Shown: positions 20,820 through 31,065, numbered from the stretch's first letter. The stretch: DNA of 64,000 nucleotides from Streptomyces sp. TRM68367 (GCF_014495685.1 NZ_JACTVI010000009.1:39547-103546); one strand, 5' to 3'. A program made the numbers and translations. The notes: generated from the letters alone by a model not told the origin.

Positions 20820-23147
20820 TCAGTCACCCAGGGGACGCGGAGCGAGCCTGAAGTCGAGGGCCGTACAGCGCCGGCCCGCCGACACCGTGCGCACCGCCTG
20901 TCCTATCGCCTTGCGTGAGCCGACGAGGACGACCAGCTTCTTGGCGCGGGTGACCGCCGTGTAGAGCAGGTTCCGCTGGAGCATCATCCAGGCGCTCATG
21001 GTGACCGGGATGACCACCGCCGGATACTCGCTGCCCTGGGAGCGGTGGATGGTCACGGCGTACGCGTGAGCCAGCTCGTCCAGTTCGTCGAATTCGTACG
21101 GAACCTCCTCGTCCTCGTCCGTCAGCACGGTGAGGCGCTGGTCGACCGGGTCGAGCGCGGTGACCACGCCCACGGTGCCGTTGAAGACACCGTTCTCGCC
21201 CTTCTCGTAATTGTTGCGAATCTGGGTGACCTTGTCGCCGACACGGAAGACCCGGCCGCCGAACCGCTTCTCCGGCACGTCGGGTCGGCCGGGGGTGATG
21301 GCCTGCTGGAGCAGGCCGTTGAGCGTGCCCGCGCCGGCGGGGCCCCGGTGCATGGGCGCCAGCACCTGGACGTCCCGGCGCGGGTCGAGGCCGAACTTCG
21401 CCGGGATCCGGCGGGCGGCGACGTCCACGGTGAGCCGTCCGGCCTCCTCCGTGTCGTCCTCGACGAAGAGGAAGAAGTCCTTCATACCGTCGGTGACGGG
21501 CGGCTTCCCGGAGTTGATCCGGTGCGCGTTGGTCACCACCCCGGACTGCTGGGCCTGGCGGAAGACGCGGGTGAGCCGGACGGCGGGCACGGGGCTGCCG
21601 TCGGCCAGCAGGTCCCGCAGGACCTCGCCGGCGCCGACGCTGGGCAACTGGTCCACGTCCCCCACGAACAGCAGGTGCGCCCCAGGCGGTACGGCCTTCA
21701 CCAGCTTGTTGGCCAGGAGCAGGTCCAGCATCGACGCCTCGTCGATCACCACCAGGTCGGCGTCCAGCGGCCGGTCCTTGTCGTAGGCCGCGTCGCCGCC
21801 GGGCTTGAGCTCCAGGAGGCGGTGGACGGTCGAGGCCTCGGCCCCGGTGAGCTCGGCCAGGCGCTTGGCGGCGCGGCCGGTCGGGGCGGCCAGCACGACC
21901 TTCGCCTTCTTGGCCCGCGCCAGCTCCACGACCGACCGGACCGTGAAGGACTTGCCGCAGCCGGGACCGCCGGTGAGGACGGCGACCTTCTCGGTGAGCG
22001 CGAGTCTCACGGCCGCCTCCTGCTCGGGGGCCAAATCCGCGCCCGTACGCCCCTTCAGCCAGCCCAGCGCCCTGTCCCAGTCCACCTGCCGGAAGCCCGG
22101 CATCCGGTCCTCCTCGGTGCGCAGCAGGCGCAACAGCTGGGCGGAGAGGGAGAGTTCGGCCCGGTGGAAGGGCACGAGATAGACCGCCGTGACGGGTTCT
22201 CCCGCCCGTCGCCCACCACCCTCAGCGGAAGCCCTTCGGGCGCCCCTTTTGTCGTCCGGTCCCGGCACCTTCTCCCGTACGACGCCGGGGTCCTCGCCGT
22301 CCTCCGGGACCCGGGACAGCTCCGCCAGGCACTCGATGACCAGCCCGGTGTCGACCTGCAGCAGCTTCACCGCGTCCTTGATCAGCTGCTCCTCGGGCAG
22401 GAAACAGTGCCCCTGGTCGGTGGACTGCGACAGCGCGTACTGCAGGCCCGCCTTGACGCGCTCCGGGCTGTCGTGCGGGATGCCGACCGACTGGGCGATC
22501 TTGTCGGCGGTGAGGAAGCCGATGCCCCAGACGTCGGCCGCCAGCCGGTACGGCTGGTTCTTCACGACGGAGATCGAGGCGTCGCCGTACTTCTTGTAGA
22601 TGCGCACCGCGATCGACGTGGACACCTCGACGGTCTGAAGGAAGAGCATGACCTCCTTGATCGCCTTCTGCTCCTCCCAGGCGTCGGCGATCTTCTTGGT
22701 GCGCTTGGGTCCGAGGCCGGGGACCTCGATGAGCCGCTTCGGCTCCTCCTCGATGATCTGGAGGGTGTCCAGGCCGAAGTGCTGTGTGATGCGGTCGGCG
22801 AAGACCGGGCCGATGCCCTTGACCAGGCCGGAGCCGAGGTAGCGGCGGATGCCCTGGACGGTGGCGGGCAGGACCGTCGTGTAGTTCTCCACGTGGAACT
22901 GCTTGCCGTACTGCGGATGCGAGCCCCACCGGCCCTCCATGCGCAGGGACTCGCCGACCTGGGCGCCGAGCAGCGCGCCGACGACCGTGAGGAGGTCGCC
23001 GCCGCCTCTGCCGGTGTCGACCCGGGCGACCGTGTAGCCGTTCTCCTCGTTGGCGTATGTGATGCGTTCGAGGACGCCTTCGAGCACGGCGAGCCGCCGC
23101 TCCCCGCCGTCGGCCCGAGTCGCCCCGGTCTCCGCCTGATTGGACAT
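20820..23147 (-). CDS. recD2: RecD2-family 5'-3' DNA helicase
   Basis: 775 residues. The N-terminal OB-like domain (about 18-95) and helix-hairpin-helix repeats (VKGIGPVFADRI about 109-120, VPGLGPKRTKKI about 142) mark RecD2 rather than RecBCD-bound RecD. The SF1B core has Walker A GGPGCGKS (393-400), VVIDEASML, GDVDQLPSVG and the C-terminal TIHRSQGSEYP. A poorly conserved Arg-rich insert (KRGARRASAEGG) lies near residue 300. Cytoplasmic, DNA repair or replication-fork processing. It precedes citA on the same strand but is separated by 242 bp. Confidence 0.9.
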   Translation of the reverse strand: MSNQAETGATRADGGERRLAVLEGVLERITYANEENGYTVARVDTGRGGGDLLTVVGALLGAQVGESLRMEGRWGSHPQYGKQFHVENYTTVLPATVQGIRRYLGSGLVKGIGPVFADRITQHFGLDTLQIIEEEPKRLIEVPGLGPKRTKKIADAWEEQKAIKEVMLFLQTVEVSTSIAVRIYKKYGDASISVVKNQPYRLAADVWGIGFLTADKIAQSVGIPHDSPERVKAGLQYALSQSTDQGHCFLPEEQLIKDAVKLLQVDTGLVIECLAELSRVPEDGEDPGVVREKVPGPDDKRGARRASAEGGGRRAGEPVTAVYLVPFHRAELSLSAQLLRLLRTEEDRMPGFRQVDWDRALGWLKGRTGADLAPEQEAAVRLALTEKVAVLTGGPGCGKSFTVRSVVELARAKKAKVVLAAPTGRAAKRLAELTGAEASTVHRLLELKPGGDAAYDKDRPLDADLVVIDEASMLDLLLANKLVKAVPPGAHLLFVGDVDQLPSVGAGEVLRDLLADGSPVPAVRLTRVFRQAQQSGVVTNAHRINSGKPPVTDGMKDFFLFVEDDTEEAGRLTVDVAARRIPAKFGLDPRRDVQVLAPMHRGPAGAGTLNGLLQQAITPGRPDVPEKRFGGRVFRVGDKVTQIRNNYEKGENGVFNGTVGVVTALDPVDQRLTVLTDEDEEVPYEFDELDELAHAYAVTIHRSQGSEYPAVVIPVTMSAWMMLQRNLLYTAVTRAKKLVVLVGSRKAIGQAVRTVSAGRRCTALDFRLAPRPLGD

Positions 23148-23641
23148 GATCCGACGCTACCGCCCCGGTCCGACAGTCCGGGGCGGAGACGAGGAGGCCG
23201 GGCCGGTCGTCCCGGGCCGCGGCGAGGGACCCGGCGGGCGTTTGAAAAGATTTCATGAAACCAACCGGTCAGTACATGAACAACGACTCATATTTTCACG
23301 AGCAATCCACAATTGAAGCTGCGAAGCTTTACACTTCAATAATCCAAATTGTCGCTTTCTGCTGCCTTTCACATGAGAGGATTCAAGGGACTCACCGAGA
23401 GGAGCGGACGCGATTCCGGAGGCAGCTCGGTAACCGCGCGAAGGGGGCGCCTGACGTGCCCCGATGCGCGACGGCGGCGCGCAGGAGCACCGCAGGGCCG
23501 CGTCGACGGCTGGCACCGGAGGCCCGTTCCGCATGGCCTGGTCGGTGACTCTTTCCCGGTCGGCCCCACACCCTACTGCCTCCAAGCGGAATCCGGCCCT
23601 TGGAGGTCACCCCCCACCGATCCATGCCCGGAGCAATCGCG
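23148..23641. other. Long non-coding gap with an AT-rich island
   Basis: Bases 23240-23380 are far more AT-rich than anything else in the window (for example TTTGAAAAGATTTCATGAAA). They contain TTGAAG at 23313 and several A/T runs usable as promoter elements. Open frames here have codon use unlike the genome and no ribosome site. From 23400 to 23641 composition returns to normal with no gene seen. Possible inserted DNA, promoter or binding region. Confidence 0.4.
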
Positions 23642-23908
23642 ATGTCACTGCCTCCACAAAGCCGGAATGACGATGTCAGCGCGACCCCTCGACCCCATGC
23701 GCGTGCGTACGCTGCAGGGGTCTTTCTCGTCGGCTTCTGCTTCGCCATCACGCTCAGCCTCCTCGCGATCTCCCCGGTGATTTCGACCAGCCACTCGACC
23801 GTGGCCCCGGGACCTTCCGCACCGGACGCGGGCACCCTCGAAACTCCCCCTCTGCACCGCATACAGAATCCCGAGTCCCGCCCTTATCCGAGCCCCGGCC
23901 CGGGCTGA
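23642..23908 (+). CDS. Hypothetical small membrane protein
   Basis: 88 residues if real: a short polar N-terminus, one convincing membrane helix (AAGVFLVGFCFAITLSLLAI, about residues 20-42), then a Ser/Pro-rich tail. GGAG lies eight bases before the ATG. It precedes the mannosyltransferase by 70 bp on the same strand. No family recognised; the helix and position are the only support. Confidence 0.4.
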   Translation: MSLPPQSRNDDVSATPRPHARAYAAGVFLVGFCFAITLSLLAISPVISTSHSTVAPGPSAPDAGTLETPPLHRIQNPESRPYPSPGPG

Positions 23909-23978
23909 CACCCGCCTGCCCGGGAAAACGAAAGCGCCGGACCTGCACATATCGAAGCAAGAAATGTGAACCCCCCAC

Positions 23979-25259
23979 ATGCCGTCACATCCCTGCCTCG
24001 CCCAACAGAACATTCCCGACCAGCGCGACAAGCCGGCCGAAGGCGCGGCCCCGCCCCCTGCCGCCGGCCCGACACCCCCTGATCCGGCCCCGCGCACCGA
24101 ACCGTCCGACGCTGCGCCGCCGGCGCTGCCGTACCGGAAACAGCTGCACCACCTCGCCCGCGCCGTGCGCTTCCCCCTCGGCGTCTACGCGGCATCGCTC
24201 CTGCTGCACCTCGTGACGCTGGCCGCGATGAACCCGCCGAACGGCCCGGGGGTCCGCGACCGGCTACTGACCTGGGACGCCCAGTGGTTCCTGGACGTCG
24301 CCCAGCACGGCTACGCCCGGGACTTCTCCTTCACCGCGGACGGGCTCAGCGGCAGCAACCTGGCGTTCTTCCCGGCCTACCCGTTCACCATCCGGGCCGT
24401 GCACACCGTGACCGGGCTCAGCTACGAGACCGCCGGGCTCGTCGCCTCCCACCTCGCCCTGACAGCCGCGCTCATATGCGTCCACCGGCTCATGCTGCGC
24501 CTGTACGACCGGCGCACCGCGCACATCGCGACCGTCCTGGTGGCCTGCGCCCAGCCGATGGCGCTGGTCTTCCTCATGGCCTACAGCGAGTCCCTGTTCC
24601 TCGCCCTTGCGGCCGGCGCCCTGCTGGCGATCCACCGCAAGGCCTGGATGACGGCGGGCGTGCTCACGCTGCTCGCCGGTCTTACCCGGCCCGTCGCCGT
24701 CGCCCTGATCGTGGCCCTGGGCGTCGCCGTCCTGCTGCACATGCGCCGGGAGTGCCGCGTCACCTGGCGCCCGCTGACCGCCCTGCTGCTGTCCTACTGC
24801 GGCACGCCCGCGTACCTGATCTGGGTGGGGGTGCGCACCGGGCAGGCCGACGCCTGGTTCCGGATCCAGGAGGCGGGCTGGGGCACCCGCTGGGACAACG
24901 GCGCCGCCTTCACCCGCTTCCTCGTCGAGACCGTCAGGCAGGGCGGCGGCTGGGTCGCCGTCAGCACGGCCGTACTGGTCCTCGCCCTCGTCGCCGCCAC
25001 CGCGCTCGCCTGGTACGGCAAGACCTGGCCGCCGCTGGCGGTCTACGGCACGGTCATCCTCATCACCACGCTCGGGCAGAGCAATTACTACCACTCCAAA
25101 CTGCGCCTGGTGATACCCGCGCTGGTCTTCCTCATTCCCGCCGCCCGTGCCCTCGCCCGCGTACGGACCACCACCGCGATCGTCACTCTGGCCGTGGCCT
25201 CGCTTTTCGGCTGCTGGTACGGCGCCTACATGCTCACGGTCTGGCAGTACGCCATTTAG
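23979..25259 (+). CDS. Multi-pass mannosyltransferase-like membrane protein
   Basis: 426 residues. A Pro-rich cytoplasmic N-terminus (1-55) is followed by about ten membrane helices. The first periplasmic loop contains TWDAQWFLDVAQHGY, the acidic D-x-Q-W/F pattern of GT-C/PIG-V type mannosyltransferases using polyprenyl-phosphate sugars, and LAFFPAYPF follows as in this family. It probably adds a mannose to a lipid or protein on the outer face; acceptor unknown. No clear ribosome site precedes the chosen ATG, so a start further inside is possible. Likely co-transcribed with the small membrane protein downstream. Confidence 0.75.
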   Translation: MPSHPCLAQQNIPDQRDKPAEGAAPPPAAGPTPPDPAPRTEPSDAAPPALPYRKQLHHLARAVRFPLGVYAASLLLHLVTLAAMNPPNGPGVRDRLLTWDAQWFLDVAQHGYARDFSFTADGLSGSNLAFFPAYPFTIRAVHTVTGLSYETAGLVASHLALTAALICVHRLMLRLYDRRTAHIATVLVACAQPMALVFLMAYSESLFLALAAGALLAIHRKAWMTAGVLTLLAGLTRPVAVALIVALGVAVLLHMRRECRVTWRPLTALLLSYCGTPAYLIWVGVRTGQADAWFRIQEAGWGTRWDNGAAFTRFLVETVRQGGGWVAVSTAVLVLALVAATALAWYGKTWPPLAVYGTVILITTLGQSNYYHSKLRLVIPALVFLIPAARALARVRTTTAIVTLAVASLFGCWYGAYMLTVWQYAI

Positions 25260-25343
25260 AAATCGCCCCCGCGGGCAGAAGCCTCCCGCAAGAAAAGGCT
25301 CAGAAAAACAGCTCGGAAAAACACCTCAGGAAAACGGCGAGGA

Positions 25344-25517
25344 ATGATGTCACCCCAGGCCCAGAGTGTCGCCATGTGGATCGTGGCCCTGGCCGTCAAC
25401 ATCACGGCGGCCTGCGCCGGGATCGTGTGGGGCTGGGAGGCGTTCGTGCAGTTCCTCGTCCCGGCGTTCGGTTCGGCGGCGGGAGCGTCGCTGGTCAGCT
25501 ACAGCCTGCGACGCTGA
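25344..25517 (+). CDS. 57-residue two-helix membrane protein
   Basis: Starts at ATG 25344 or the adjacent ATG 25347, behind GGCGAGG. It reads MMSPQAQSVAMWIVALAVN, with helix 1 about residues 8-28 and helix 2 about 33-52, ending YSLRR. It lies 85 bp after the mannosyltransferase stop on the same strand, so it may be co-transcribed and could be a subunit or stabiliser. Good codon bias at third positions. No family recognised. Confidence 0.6.
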   Translation: MMSPQAQSVAMWIVALAVNITAACAGIVWGWEAFVQFLVPAFGSAAGASLVSYSLRR

Positions 25518-25589
25518 GGGCACCGCACCGGGCCACCGGGTGGGTCACGATCCGGTCAAGACGGGCCCACCGGGGTTGCCAGATCGGCG

Positions 25590-25636
25590 TGTAATCGATT
25601 CCAATCCTCGTTGTCCCAGATGTGTAATCGATTCCA
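25590..25636 (+). promoter_or_regulatory. Paired LacI-type operators of the rbs operon
   Basis: TGTAATCGATTCCA occurs twice, at 25590-25603 and 25623-25636, start to start 33 bp (three helical turns), around the palindromic core GAATCGATTC. The second copy ends 18 bp before the regulator start, so the LacI protein most likely represses its own operon here. Confidence 0.75.
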
Positions 25637-25654
25637 CGAGGAGGTGGAGCGTCG

Positions 25655-26671
25655 ATGGCGGGCATCAAGGACGTCGCCGCCGAGGCAGGCGTCTCCGTCG
25701 CCACGGTGTCGCGCGTGCTGAACGGCCACCCGTCGGTCAGCACGGACGCACGCACGCGCGTGCTGGCCGCCGTGGAGACGCTGGGCTACCGCCCGAACGC
25801 CGTCGCCCGCTCCCTGCGTACCGACCAGACCCACACCCTCGGCCTGGTCATCAGCGACGTGATGAACCCCTACTTCACCGAACTGGCCCGCGCGGTCGAG
25901 GAGGAGGCCCGCGCCCTCGGCTACAGCGTCATCATCGGCAACGCCGACGAGCGGCCCGACCTCCAGGACCACCACGTACGGAACTTGCTGGACCGCCGCA
26001 TCGACGGCCTGCTAGTCTCCCCCACCGACGGCGGCTCGCCGCTGATGCTGGACGCCGCGCGCGCGGGCACGCCGATGGTGTTCGTCGACCGGTGGATCCC
26101 GGGCGTGGACGTGCCGGTGATCCGGGCGGACGGGCGGGCGGCCGTACGGGATCTCGTGGCGCATCTGCACGGGCTCGGACACCGGCGGCTCGCCATCATC
26201 GCGGGGCCCGCGGCGACCACGACCGGCCGGGAGCGCGTGGAGGCCTTCCGGGAGGCGCTCGGCGCGTACGGCCTCGAACTCCCCGACGCCTACACAGGGC
26301 ACGGCGACTTCCAGGCCGAGAGCGGCCGGCGGGTTACCGACGGCTTCCTCGACCTGCCCGAGCCGCCCGAGGTCGTGTTCGCGGCCGACAACCTGATGGC
26401 GCTCGGTGCGCTGGACGCCGTACGCGCGCGCGGGCTGCGCGTGCCGGACGACCTCGCGCTGGCCGCGTTCGACGACATCCCGTGGTTCGTGCACACCGAT
26501 CCCCCGGTCACCGCCGTCGCCCAGCCGACGGGCGAGCTGGGCAGGGCCGCCGTACGAGCCCTGGTCGACCGCATCGAGGGGCGGCCCCCCGAGTCCCTCA
26601 CCCTCACTGCCCGTCTCGTCGTACGCCGCTCGTGCGGCGAGTCCCCCTCCGTACAAAGGAGTACGTCGTGA
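25655..26671 (+). CDS. rbsR: LacI-family repressor of the ribose operon
   Basis: 338 residues. N-terminal HTH (IKDVAAEAGVSVATVSRVLNG, split here only by the helix turn) and hinge RPNAVARSL, then a periplasmic-binding-like effector domain (LGLVISDVMNPYF to FDDIPWF). First gene of the rbs operon with ribosome site GAGGAGG; its TGA overlaps the GTG of rbsA (GTGA). Two operators lie just upstream, indicating autoregulation. Ribose as inducer is inferred from rbsK and rbsD in the operon. Confidence 0.85.
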   Translation: MAGIKDVAAEAGVSVATVSRVLNGHPSVSTDARTRVLAAVETLGYRPNAVARSLRTDQTHTLGLVISDVMNPYFTELARAVEEEARALGYSVIIGNADERPDLQDHHVRNLLDRRIDGLLVSPTDGGSPLMLDAARAGTPMVFVDRWIPGVDVPVIRADGRAAVRDLVAHLHGLGHRRLAIIAGPAATTTGRERVEAFREALGAYGLELPDAYTGHGDFQAESGRRVTDGFLDLPEPPEVVFAADNLMALGALDAVRARGLRVPDDLALAAFDDIPWFVHTDPPVTAVAQPTGELGRAAVRALVDRIEGRPPESLTLTARLVVRRSCGESPSVQRSTS

Positions 26672-28188
26672 GCAACGCGGACGAGTTGCTGCGCATCGAA
26701 GGCATCCGCAAGACCTTCCCCGGCGTGGTCGCGCTCGACGGCGTCGACTTCGACCTGCGCCGTGGCGAGGTGCACGTGCTGCTCGGCGAGAACGGCGCGG
26801 GCAAGAGCACGCTCATCAAGATGCTCTCCGGCGCCTACACGCCCGACGCCGGGCGGATCCTGGTCGGCGGCGAGGAGGTGCGCATCCATGGTGCGCAGGA
26901 CTCCGAGCGCCTCGGGATCGCCACCATCTACCAGGAGTTCAACCTCGTTCCCGATCTGACGGTCGCCGAGAACATCTTCCTGGGGCGGCAGCCGCGCCGC
27001 TTCGGGATGATCGACCGGAAGAGGATGGAGGCGGACGCCGCCGTCCTGCTGGAGCGGGTCGGCGTGCATGTGTCCCCGCGCGCGCGTGTGCGGGAACTCG
27101 GCATCGCACGGCTCCAGATGGTCGAGATCGCCAAGGCCCTCAGCCTCGACACGCGCGTGCTGATCATGGACGAACCGACCGCCGTGCTGACCTCCGAGGA
27201 GGTCGACAGGCTCTTCGCCATCGTGCGCAGGCTGCGCGAGGACGGCGTCGGGATCGTCTTCATCACGCACCACCTGGAGGAGATCACCGCCCTGGGAGAC
27301 CGGGTCACGGTCATCCGGGACGGAAAGAGCGTCGGACAGGTACCGGCGTCGACACCCGAGGACGAGCTCGTACGGCTCATGGTGGGCCGCTCGATCGAGC
27401 AGCAGTACCCGCGCGAACGCCCCGGCACCGGCGAGGCGTTGCTCAAGGTCGAGGGGCTGACCCGGGACGGCGTCTTCCACGACGTCGGCTTCGAGGTACA
27501 CGCCGGCGAGGTCGTCGGCATCGCGGGGCTGGTCGGCGCCGGCCGTACGGAGGTCGTCCGGGCCGTGTTCGGGGCGGATCCGTACGACAGGGGAGCCGTG
27601 CAGGTCGCGGGCGCGCGGCTGCGCCGGCACGACGTGAACGCCGCCCTGCAGGCCGGGATCGGACTGGTCCCCGAGGACCGCAAGGGCCAGGGGCTGGTGC
27701 TGGACGCCTCCGTGGCGGAGAACCTCGGCCTGGTGACCCTGCGGTCGGCCACGCGCGCGGGGCTCGTCGACCTCAGGGGGCAGCGGGCGTCGGCCGCGCG
27801 GATCGCGGAGCAGCTCGGCGTGCGGATGGCGGGCCTCGGCCAGCACGTGCGCACCCTGTCCGGCGGCAACCAGCAGAAGGTCGTCATCGGCAAGTGGCTG
27901 CTCGCCGACACCAAGGTCCTCATCCTCGACGAGCCGACGCGCGGCATCGACGTCGGCGCCAAGGTCGAGATCTACCAGCTCATCAACGAACTCACGGCGC
28001 AGGGCGCCGCCGTCCTGATGATCTCCAGCGACCTGCCCGAGGTGCTCGGCATGAGCGACCGGGTGCTGGTGATGGCCCAGGGCCGGATCGCGGGCGAACT
28101 CGCCGCCGACGAGGCCACGCAGGACGCCGTCATGGCGCTCGCCGTCAGCAACCCCACTACGGATTTGGAGGCCCCCCGTGGCCACTGA
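26668..28188 (+). CDS. rbsA: Ribose ABC transporter, double ATPase subunit
   Basis: 506 residues from GTG 26668 (AAAGGAG six bases upstream). Two ABC domains in tandem as in RbsA/MglA. The first has Walker [10 protein letters not shown], signature region [11 protein letters not shown] and [11 protein letters not shown]. The second begins about residue 255 with the degenerate Walker [10 protein letters not shown], then TLSGGNQQK and [13 protein letters not shown]. Powers sugar import with the fused permease/binding protein next to it. Overlaps rbsR by four bases and the next gene by 11. Confidence 0.9.
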   Translation: MSNADELLRIEGIRKTFPGVVALDGVDFDLRRGEVHVLLGENGAGKSTLIKMLSGAYTPDAGRILVGGEEVRIHGAQDSERLGIATIYQEFNLVPDLTVAENIFLGRQPRRFGMIDRKRMEADAAVLLERVGVHVSPRARVRELGIARLQMVEIAKALSLDTRVLIMDEPTAVLTSEEVDRLFAIVRRLREDGVGIVFITHHLEEITALGDRVTVIRDGKSVGQVPASTPEDELVRLMVGRSIEQQYPRERPGTGEALLKVEGLTRDGVFHDVGFEVHAGEVVGIAGLVGAGRTEVVRAVFGADPYDRGAVQVAGARLRRHDVNAALQAGIGLVPEDRKGQGLVLDASVAENLGLVTLRSATRAGLVDLRGQRASAARIAEQLGVRMAGLGQHVRTLSGGNQQKVVIGKWLLADTKVLILDEPTRGIDVGAKVEIYQLINELTAQGAAVLMISSDLPEVLGMSDRVLVMAQGRIAGELAADEATQDAVMALAVSNPTTDLEAPRGH

Positions 28189-30130
28189 CACGCTCAAGAG
28201 CACCGCGGGCGCGGGTGGCGCCTCGGGCGGCCTGCGCCGCCTCCTGCTCGACAACGGCGCCCTCACCGCGCTGATCGTCCTCGTCATCGCCATGTCGGCA
28301 CTGTCCGGCGACTTCCTGACGGCCGACAACCTGCTGAACGTCGGTGTCCAGGCCGCGGTGACCGCCATCCTCGCCTTCGGCGTCACCTTCGTGATCGTCT
28401 CGGCGGGCATCGACCTGTCGGTCGGCTCGGTCGCCGCCCTGTCGGCCACCGTCCTCGCCTGGAGCGCGACCTCGGACGGCGTCCCGGTCGTCATAGCCGT
28501 CCTCCTGGCGATCGCGACCGGCATCGCGTGCGGCCTGGTCAACGGCATCCTGATCTCGTACGGCAAACTGCCGCCGTTCATCGCGACGCTGGCCATGCTG
28601 TCGGTGGGCCGCGGCCTGTCGCTGGTGATCTCGCAGGGCTCCCCCATCGCCTTCCCCGACTCGGTCTCGCACCTGGGCGACACGCTCGGCGGCTGGCTGC
28701 CGGTGCCGGTGCTCGTGATGGTCGTCATGGGCCTGATCACGGCGTTCGTGCTCGGCCGGACGTACATCGGCCGCTCGATGTACGCCATCGGCGGCAACGA
28801 GGAAGCGGCCCGGCTGTCGGGTCTGCGCGTGAAGCGGCAGAAGCTCGTCATCTACGCGCTGTCCGGCCTGTTCGCAGCGGCGGCCGGCATCGTGCTGGCC
28901 TCGCGCCTGTCGTCGGCGCAGCCGCAGGCCGCGCAGGGCTACGAGCTGGACGCGATCGCCGCGGTCGTCATCGGCGGCGCCTCGCTGGCGGGTGGCACGG
29001 GCAAGGCGTCCGGGACGCTGATCGGCGCGCTGATCCTGGCGGTGCTGCGCAACGGCCTGAACCTGCTGTCGGTGTCGGCCTTCTGGCAGCAGGTCGTCAT
29101 CGGCGTCGTGATCGCGCTGGCGGTGCTGCTGGACACGGTGCGGCGCAAGGCGGGGGCCACTCCCGTCGCCGCCGGTGCTTCCAGCGGTGGAAAGGGCAGG
29201 CAGGCGGCGACGTACCTCGTCGCGGCCGTGGTCGCGGCGGCGATCGTCGGGGCGATGTCCTTCCTGCACGGCGGTTCGTCGGCGGCGAAGACCCAGAAGG
29301 TCGGCCTGTCCCTGTCGACGCTCAACAACCCGTTCTTCGTGCAGATCCGGGCGGGCGCCGAGGCGGAGGCGAAGAAGCTGGGCGTGGACCTGACGGTCAC
29401 GGACGCGCAGAACGACGCCTCGCAGCAGGCCAACCAGCTGCAGAACTTCACCAGCGAGGGCCTCGGCTCGATCATCGTCAACCCGGTGGACTCCGACGCG
29501 GCGGGCCCGTCGGTGCGGGCCGCGAACAAGGCGGACATCCCGGTCGTAGCCGTGGACCGTGGCGTCAACAAGGCCGACACGGCCGCGCTGGTCGCCTCCG
29601 ACAACGTCGAGGGCGGCAAGCTCGGCGCCAAGGCGCTGGCGGAGAAGCTGGGCGGCCGGGGCACGATCGTGATCCTGCAGGGCCAGGCCGGTACGTCCGC
29701 CAGCCGGGAGCGCGGCGCGGGCTTCGCGGCCGGGCTGAAGGAGTACCCGGGCATCAAGGTCGTGGCCAGGCAGCCGGCGGACTTCGACCGCACCAAGGGC
29801 CTCGACGTGATGACGAACCTCCTCCAGGCCCACCCCGACGTCAACGGCGTCTTCGCCGAGAACGACGAGATGGCGCTCGGCGCGATCAAGGCGCTGGGCT
29901 CCAAGGCCGGGAAGTCGGTCCAGGTCGTCGGCTTCGACGGCACGCCGGACGGGCTGAAGGCGGTCGAGGCGGGCACGCTGTATGCGTCCGTCGCACAGCA
30001 GCCGAAGGAACTCGGCAGGATCGCGGTGGACAACGCGCTGCGGGCGGCCGAGGGAAAGAAGACCGACGAGATGGTCAAGGTGCCGGTGAAGGTGGTCACG
30101 AAGGAGAACGCGGCCGGTTTCGGCGGCTGA
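28178..30130 (+). CDS. rbsCB: Ribose ABC permease fused to its substrate-binding protein
   Basis: 650 residues from GTG 28178 (GGAGG six bases upstream). Residues 1-330 are a complete RbsC-type permease ([43 protein letters not shown]). After a Gly/Ser-rich linker (about 331-345) and one more membrane helix ([19 protein letters not shown]), residues about 368-650 are a full periplasmic ribose-binding domain ([44 protein letters not shown]). The helix anchors the binding domain outside in place of a lipoprotein. Normally two genes. Confidence 0.9.
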   Translation: MATDTLKSTAGAGGASGGLRRLLLDNGALTALIVLVIAMSALSGDFLTADNLLNVGVQAAVTAILAFGVTFVIVSAGIDLSVGSVAALSATVLAWSATSDGVPVVIAVLLAIATGIACGLVNGILISYGKLPPFIATLAMLSVGRGLSLVISQGSPIAFPDSVSHLGDTLGGWLPVPVLVMVVMGLITAFVLGRTYIGRSMYAIGGNEEAARLSGLRVKRQKLVIYALSGLFAAAAGIVLASRLSSAQPQAAQGYELDAIAAVVIGGASLAGGTGKASGTLIGALILAVLRNGLNLLSVSAFWQQVVIGVVIALAVLLDTVRRKAGATPVAAGASSGGKGRQAATYLVAAVVAAAIVGAMSFLHGGSSAAKTQKVGLSLSTLNNPFFVQIRAGAEAEAKKLGVDLTVTDAQNDASQQANQLQNFTSEGLGSIIVNPVDSDAAGPSVRAANKADIPVVAVDRGVNKADTAALVASDNVEGGKLGAKALAEKLGGRGTIVILQGQAGTSASRERGAGFAAGLKEYPGIKVVARQPADFDRTKGLDVMTNLLQAHPDVNGVFAENDEMALGAIKALGSKAGKSVQVVGFDGTPDGLKAVEAGTLYASVAQQPKELGRIAVDNALRAAEGKKTDEMVKVPVKVVTKENAAGFGG

Positions 30131-30162
30131 CGCCCCAACTCACCCCCACAGGGAGACATTTC

Positions 30163-31065
30163 ATGGACGACTACGACCTGCTGGTCGTAGGGTCGGCCAA
30201 CGCCGACCTGGTGATCGGCGTCGAGCGCCGGCCGGGCGCCGGTGAGACCGTGCTCGGCTCCGACCTGGCCGTGCACCCGGGCGGCAAAGGCGCCAACCAG
30301 GCGGTCGCGGCCGCCCGGCTCGGGGCGCGTACGGTCCTGCTGGCGCGGGTCGGCGACGACTCGTACGGCAGGCTGCTGCTGGACTCGCAGCGCGCGGCCG
30401 GCGTCGACACGGTGGGCGTCCTGGTCGGCGGCGCACCGACCGGCGTCGCACTGATCACGGTGGACCCGTCCGGGGACAACAGCATCGTCGTCTCGCCGGG
30501 CGCGAACGGCCGGCTGACCCCGCAGGACGTGCGCGCGGCCGGGTGCCTCTTCCACGCCTCCCGGGTCGTCTCCACCCAGCTGGAGATCCCGCTGGAGACG
30601 GTCGAGGAGGTCGTACGGAACCTGGCCCCGGACAGCAGGTTCGTCCTGAACCCCTCCCCGCCGCGCCCGCTCCCGCCGGAGGTGCTCGCCGCCTGCGACC
30701 CGTTGATCGTCAACGAGCACGAGGCGAAGGTGATCCTGGGCGAGGCGGCGGTCGGGGACACCCCCGAGGACTGGGCCCGCATCCTGCTGGCCAAGGGCCC
30801 GGGCTCGGTGGTGGTGACCCTGGGCGCGGAAGGTGCCCTGGTCGCCTCTCCCGAGGGAGTCTCCCGCATCCCGTCCGGGAAGGTGGACGCCGTGGACACC
30901 ACGGGCGCGGGCGACGCGTTCACCGCGGCGCTGGCGTTCCGCCTGGGAGCGGGCGAGTCGCTGGCGGAGGCGGCGGCGTACGCGGCGAGGGTGGGGGCGG
31001 TGACGGTCACGCGGAACGGCGCGCAGGATTCCTTCCCGACGGCCTCGGAGGTTCTGGGCTCGTGA
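30163..31065 (+). CDS. rbsK: Ribokinase
   Basis: 300 residues, PfkB family. Phosphorylates D-ribose to ribose-5-phosphate with ATP. Sugar site near VVGSANADL and HPGGKGANQAVAAARLG, PfkB signature 2 DTTGAGDAFTAALA with catalytic Asp, and the LNPSPP and NEHEA motifs. GGGAG precedes the ATG. It sits 32 bp after the transporter, and its TGA overlaps the rbsD start (GTGA). Length is typical. Confidence 0.9.
   Translation: MDDYDLLVVGSANADLVIGVERRPGAGETVLGSDLAVHPGGKGANQAVAAARLGARTVLLARVGDDSYGRLLLDSQRAAGVDTVGVLVGGAPTGVALITVDPSGDNSIVVSPGANGRLTPQDVRAAGCLFHASRVVSTQLEIPLETVEEVVRNLAPDSRFVLNPSPPRPLPPEVLAACDPLIVNEHEAKVILGEAAVGDTPEDWARILLAKGPGSVVVTLGAEGALVASPEGVSRIPSGKVDAVDTTGAGDAFTAALAFRLGAGESLAEAAAYAARVGAVTVTRNGAQDSFPTASEVLGS

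Noticed and set aside
23253..23585. Protein-coding frames in the AT-rich gap (97 and 110 codons)
   Set aside because: No ribosome site, unnatural composition after the AT-rich start, and they overlap each other antisense.
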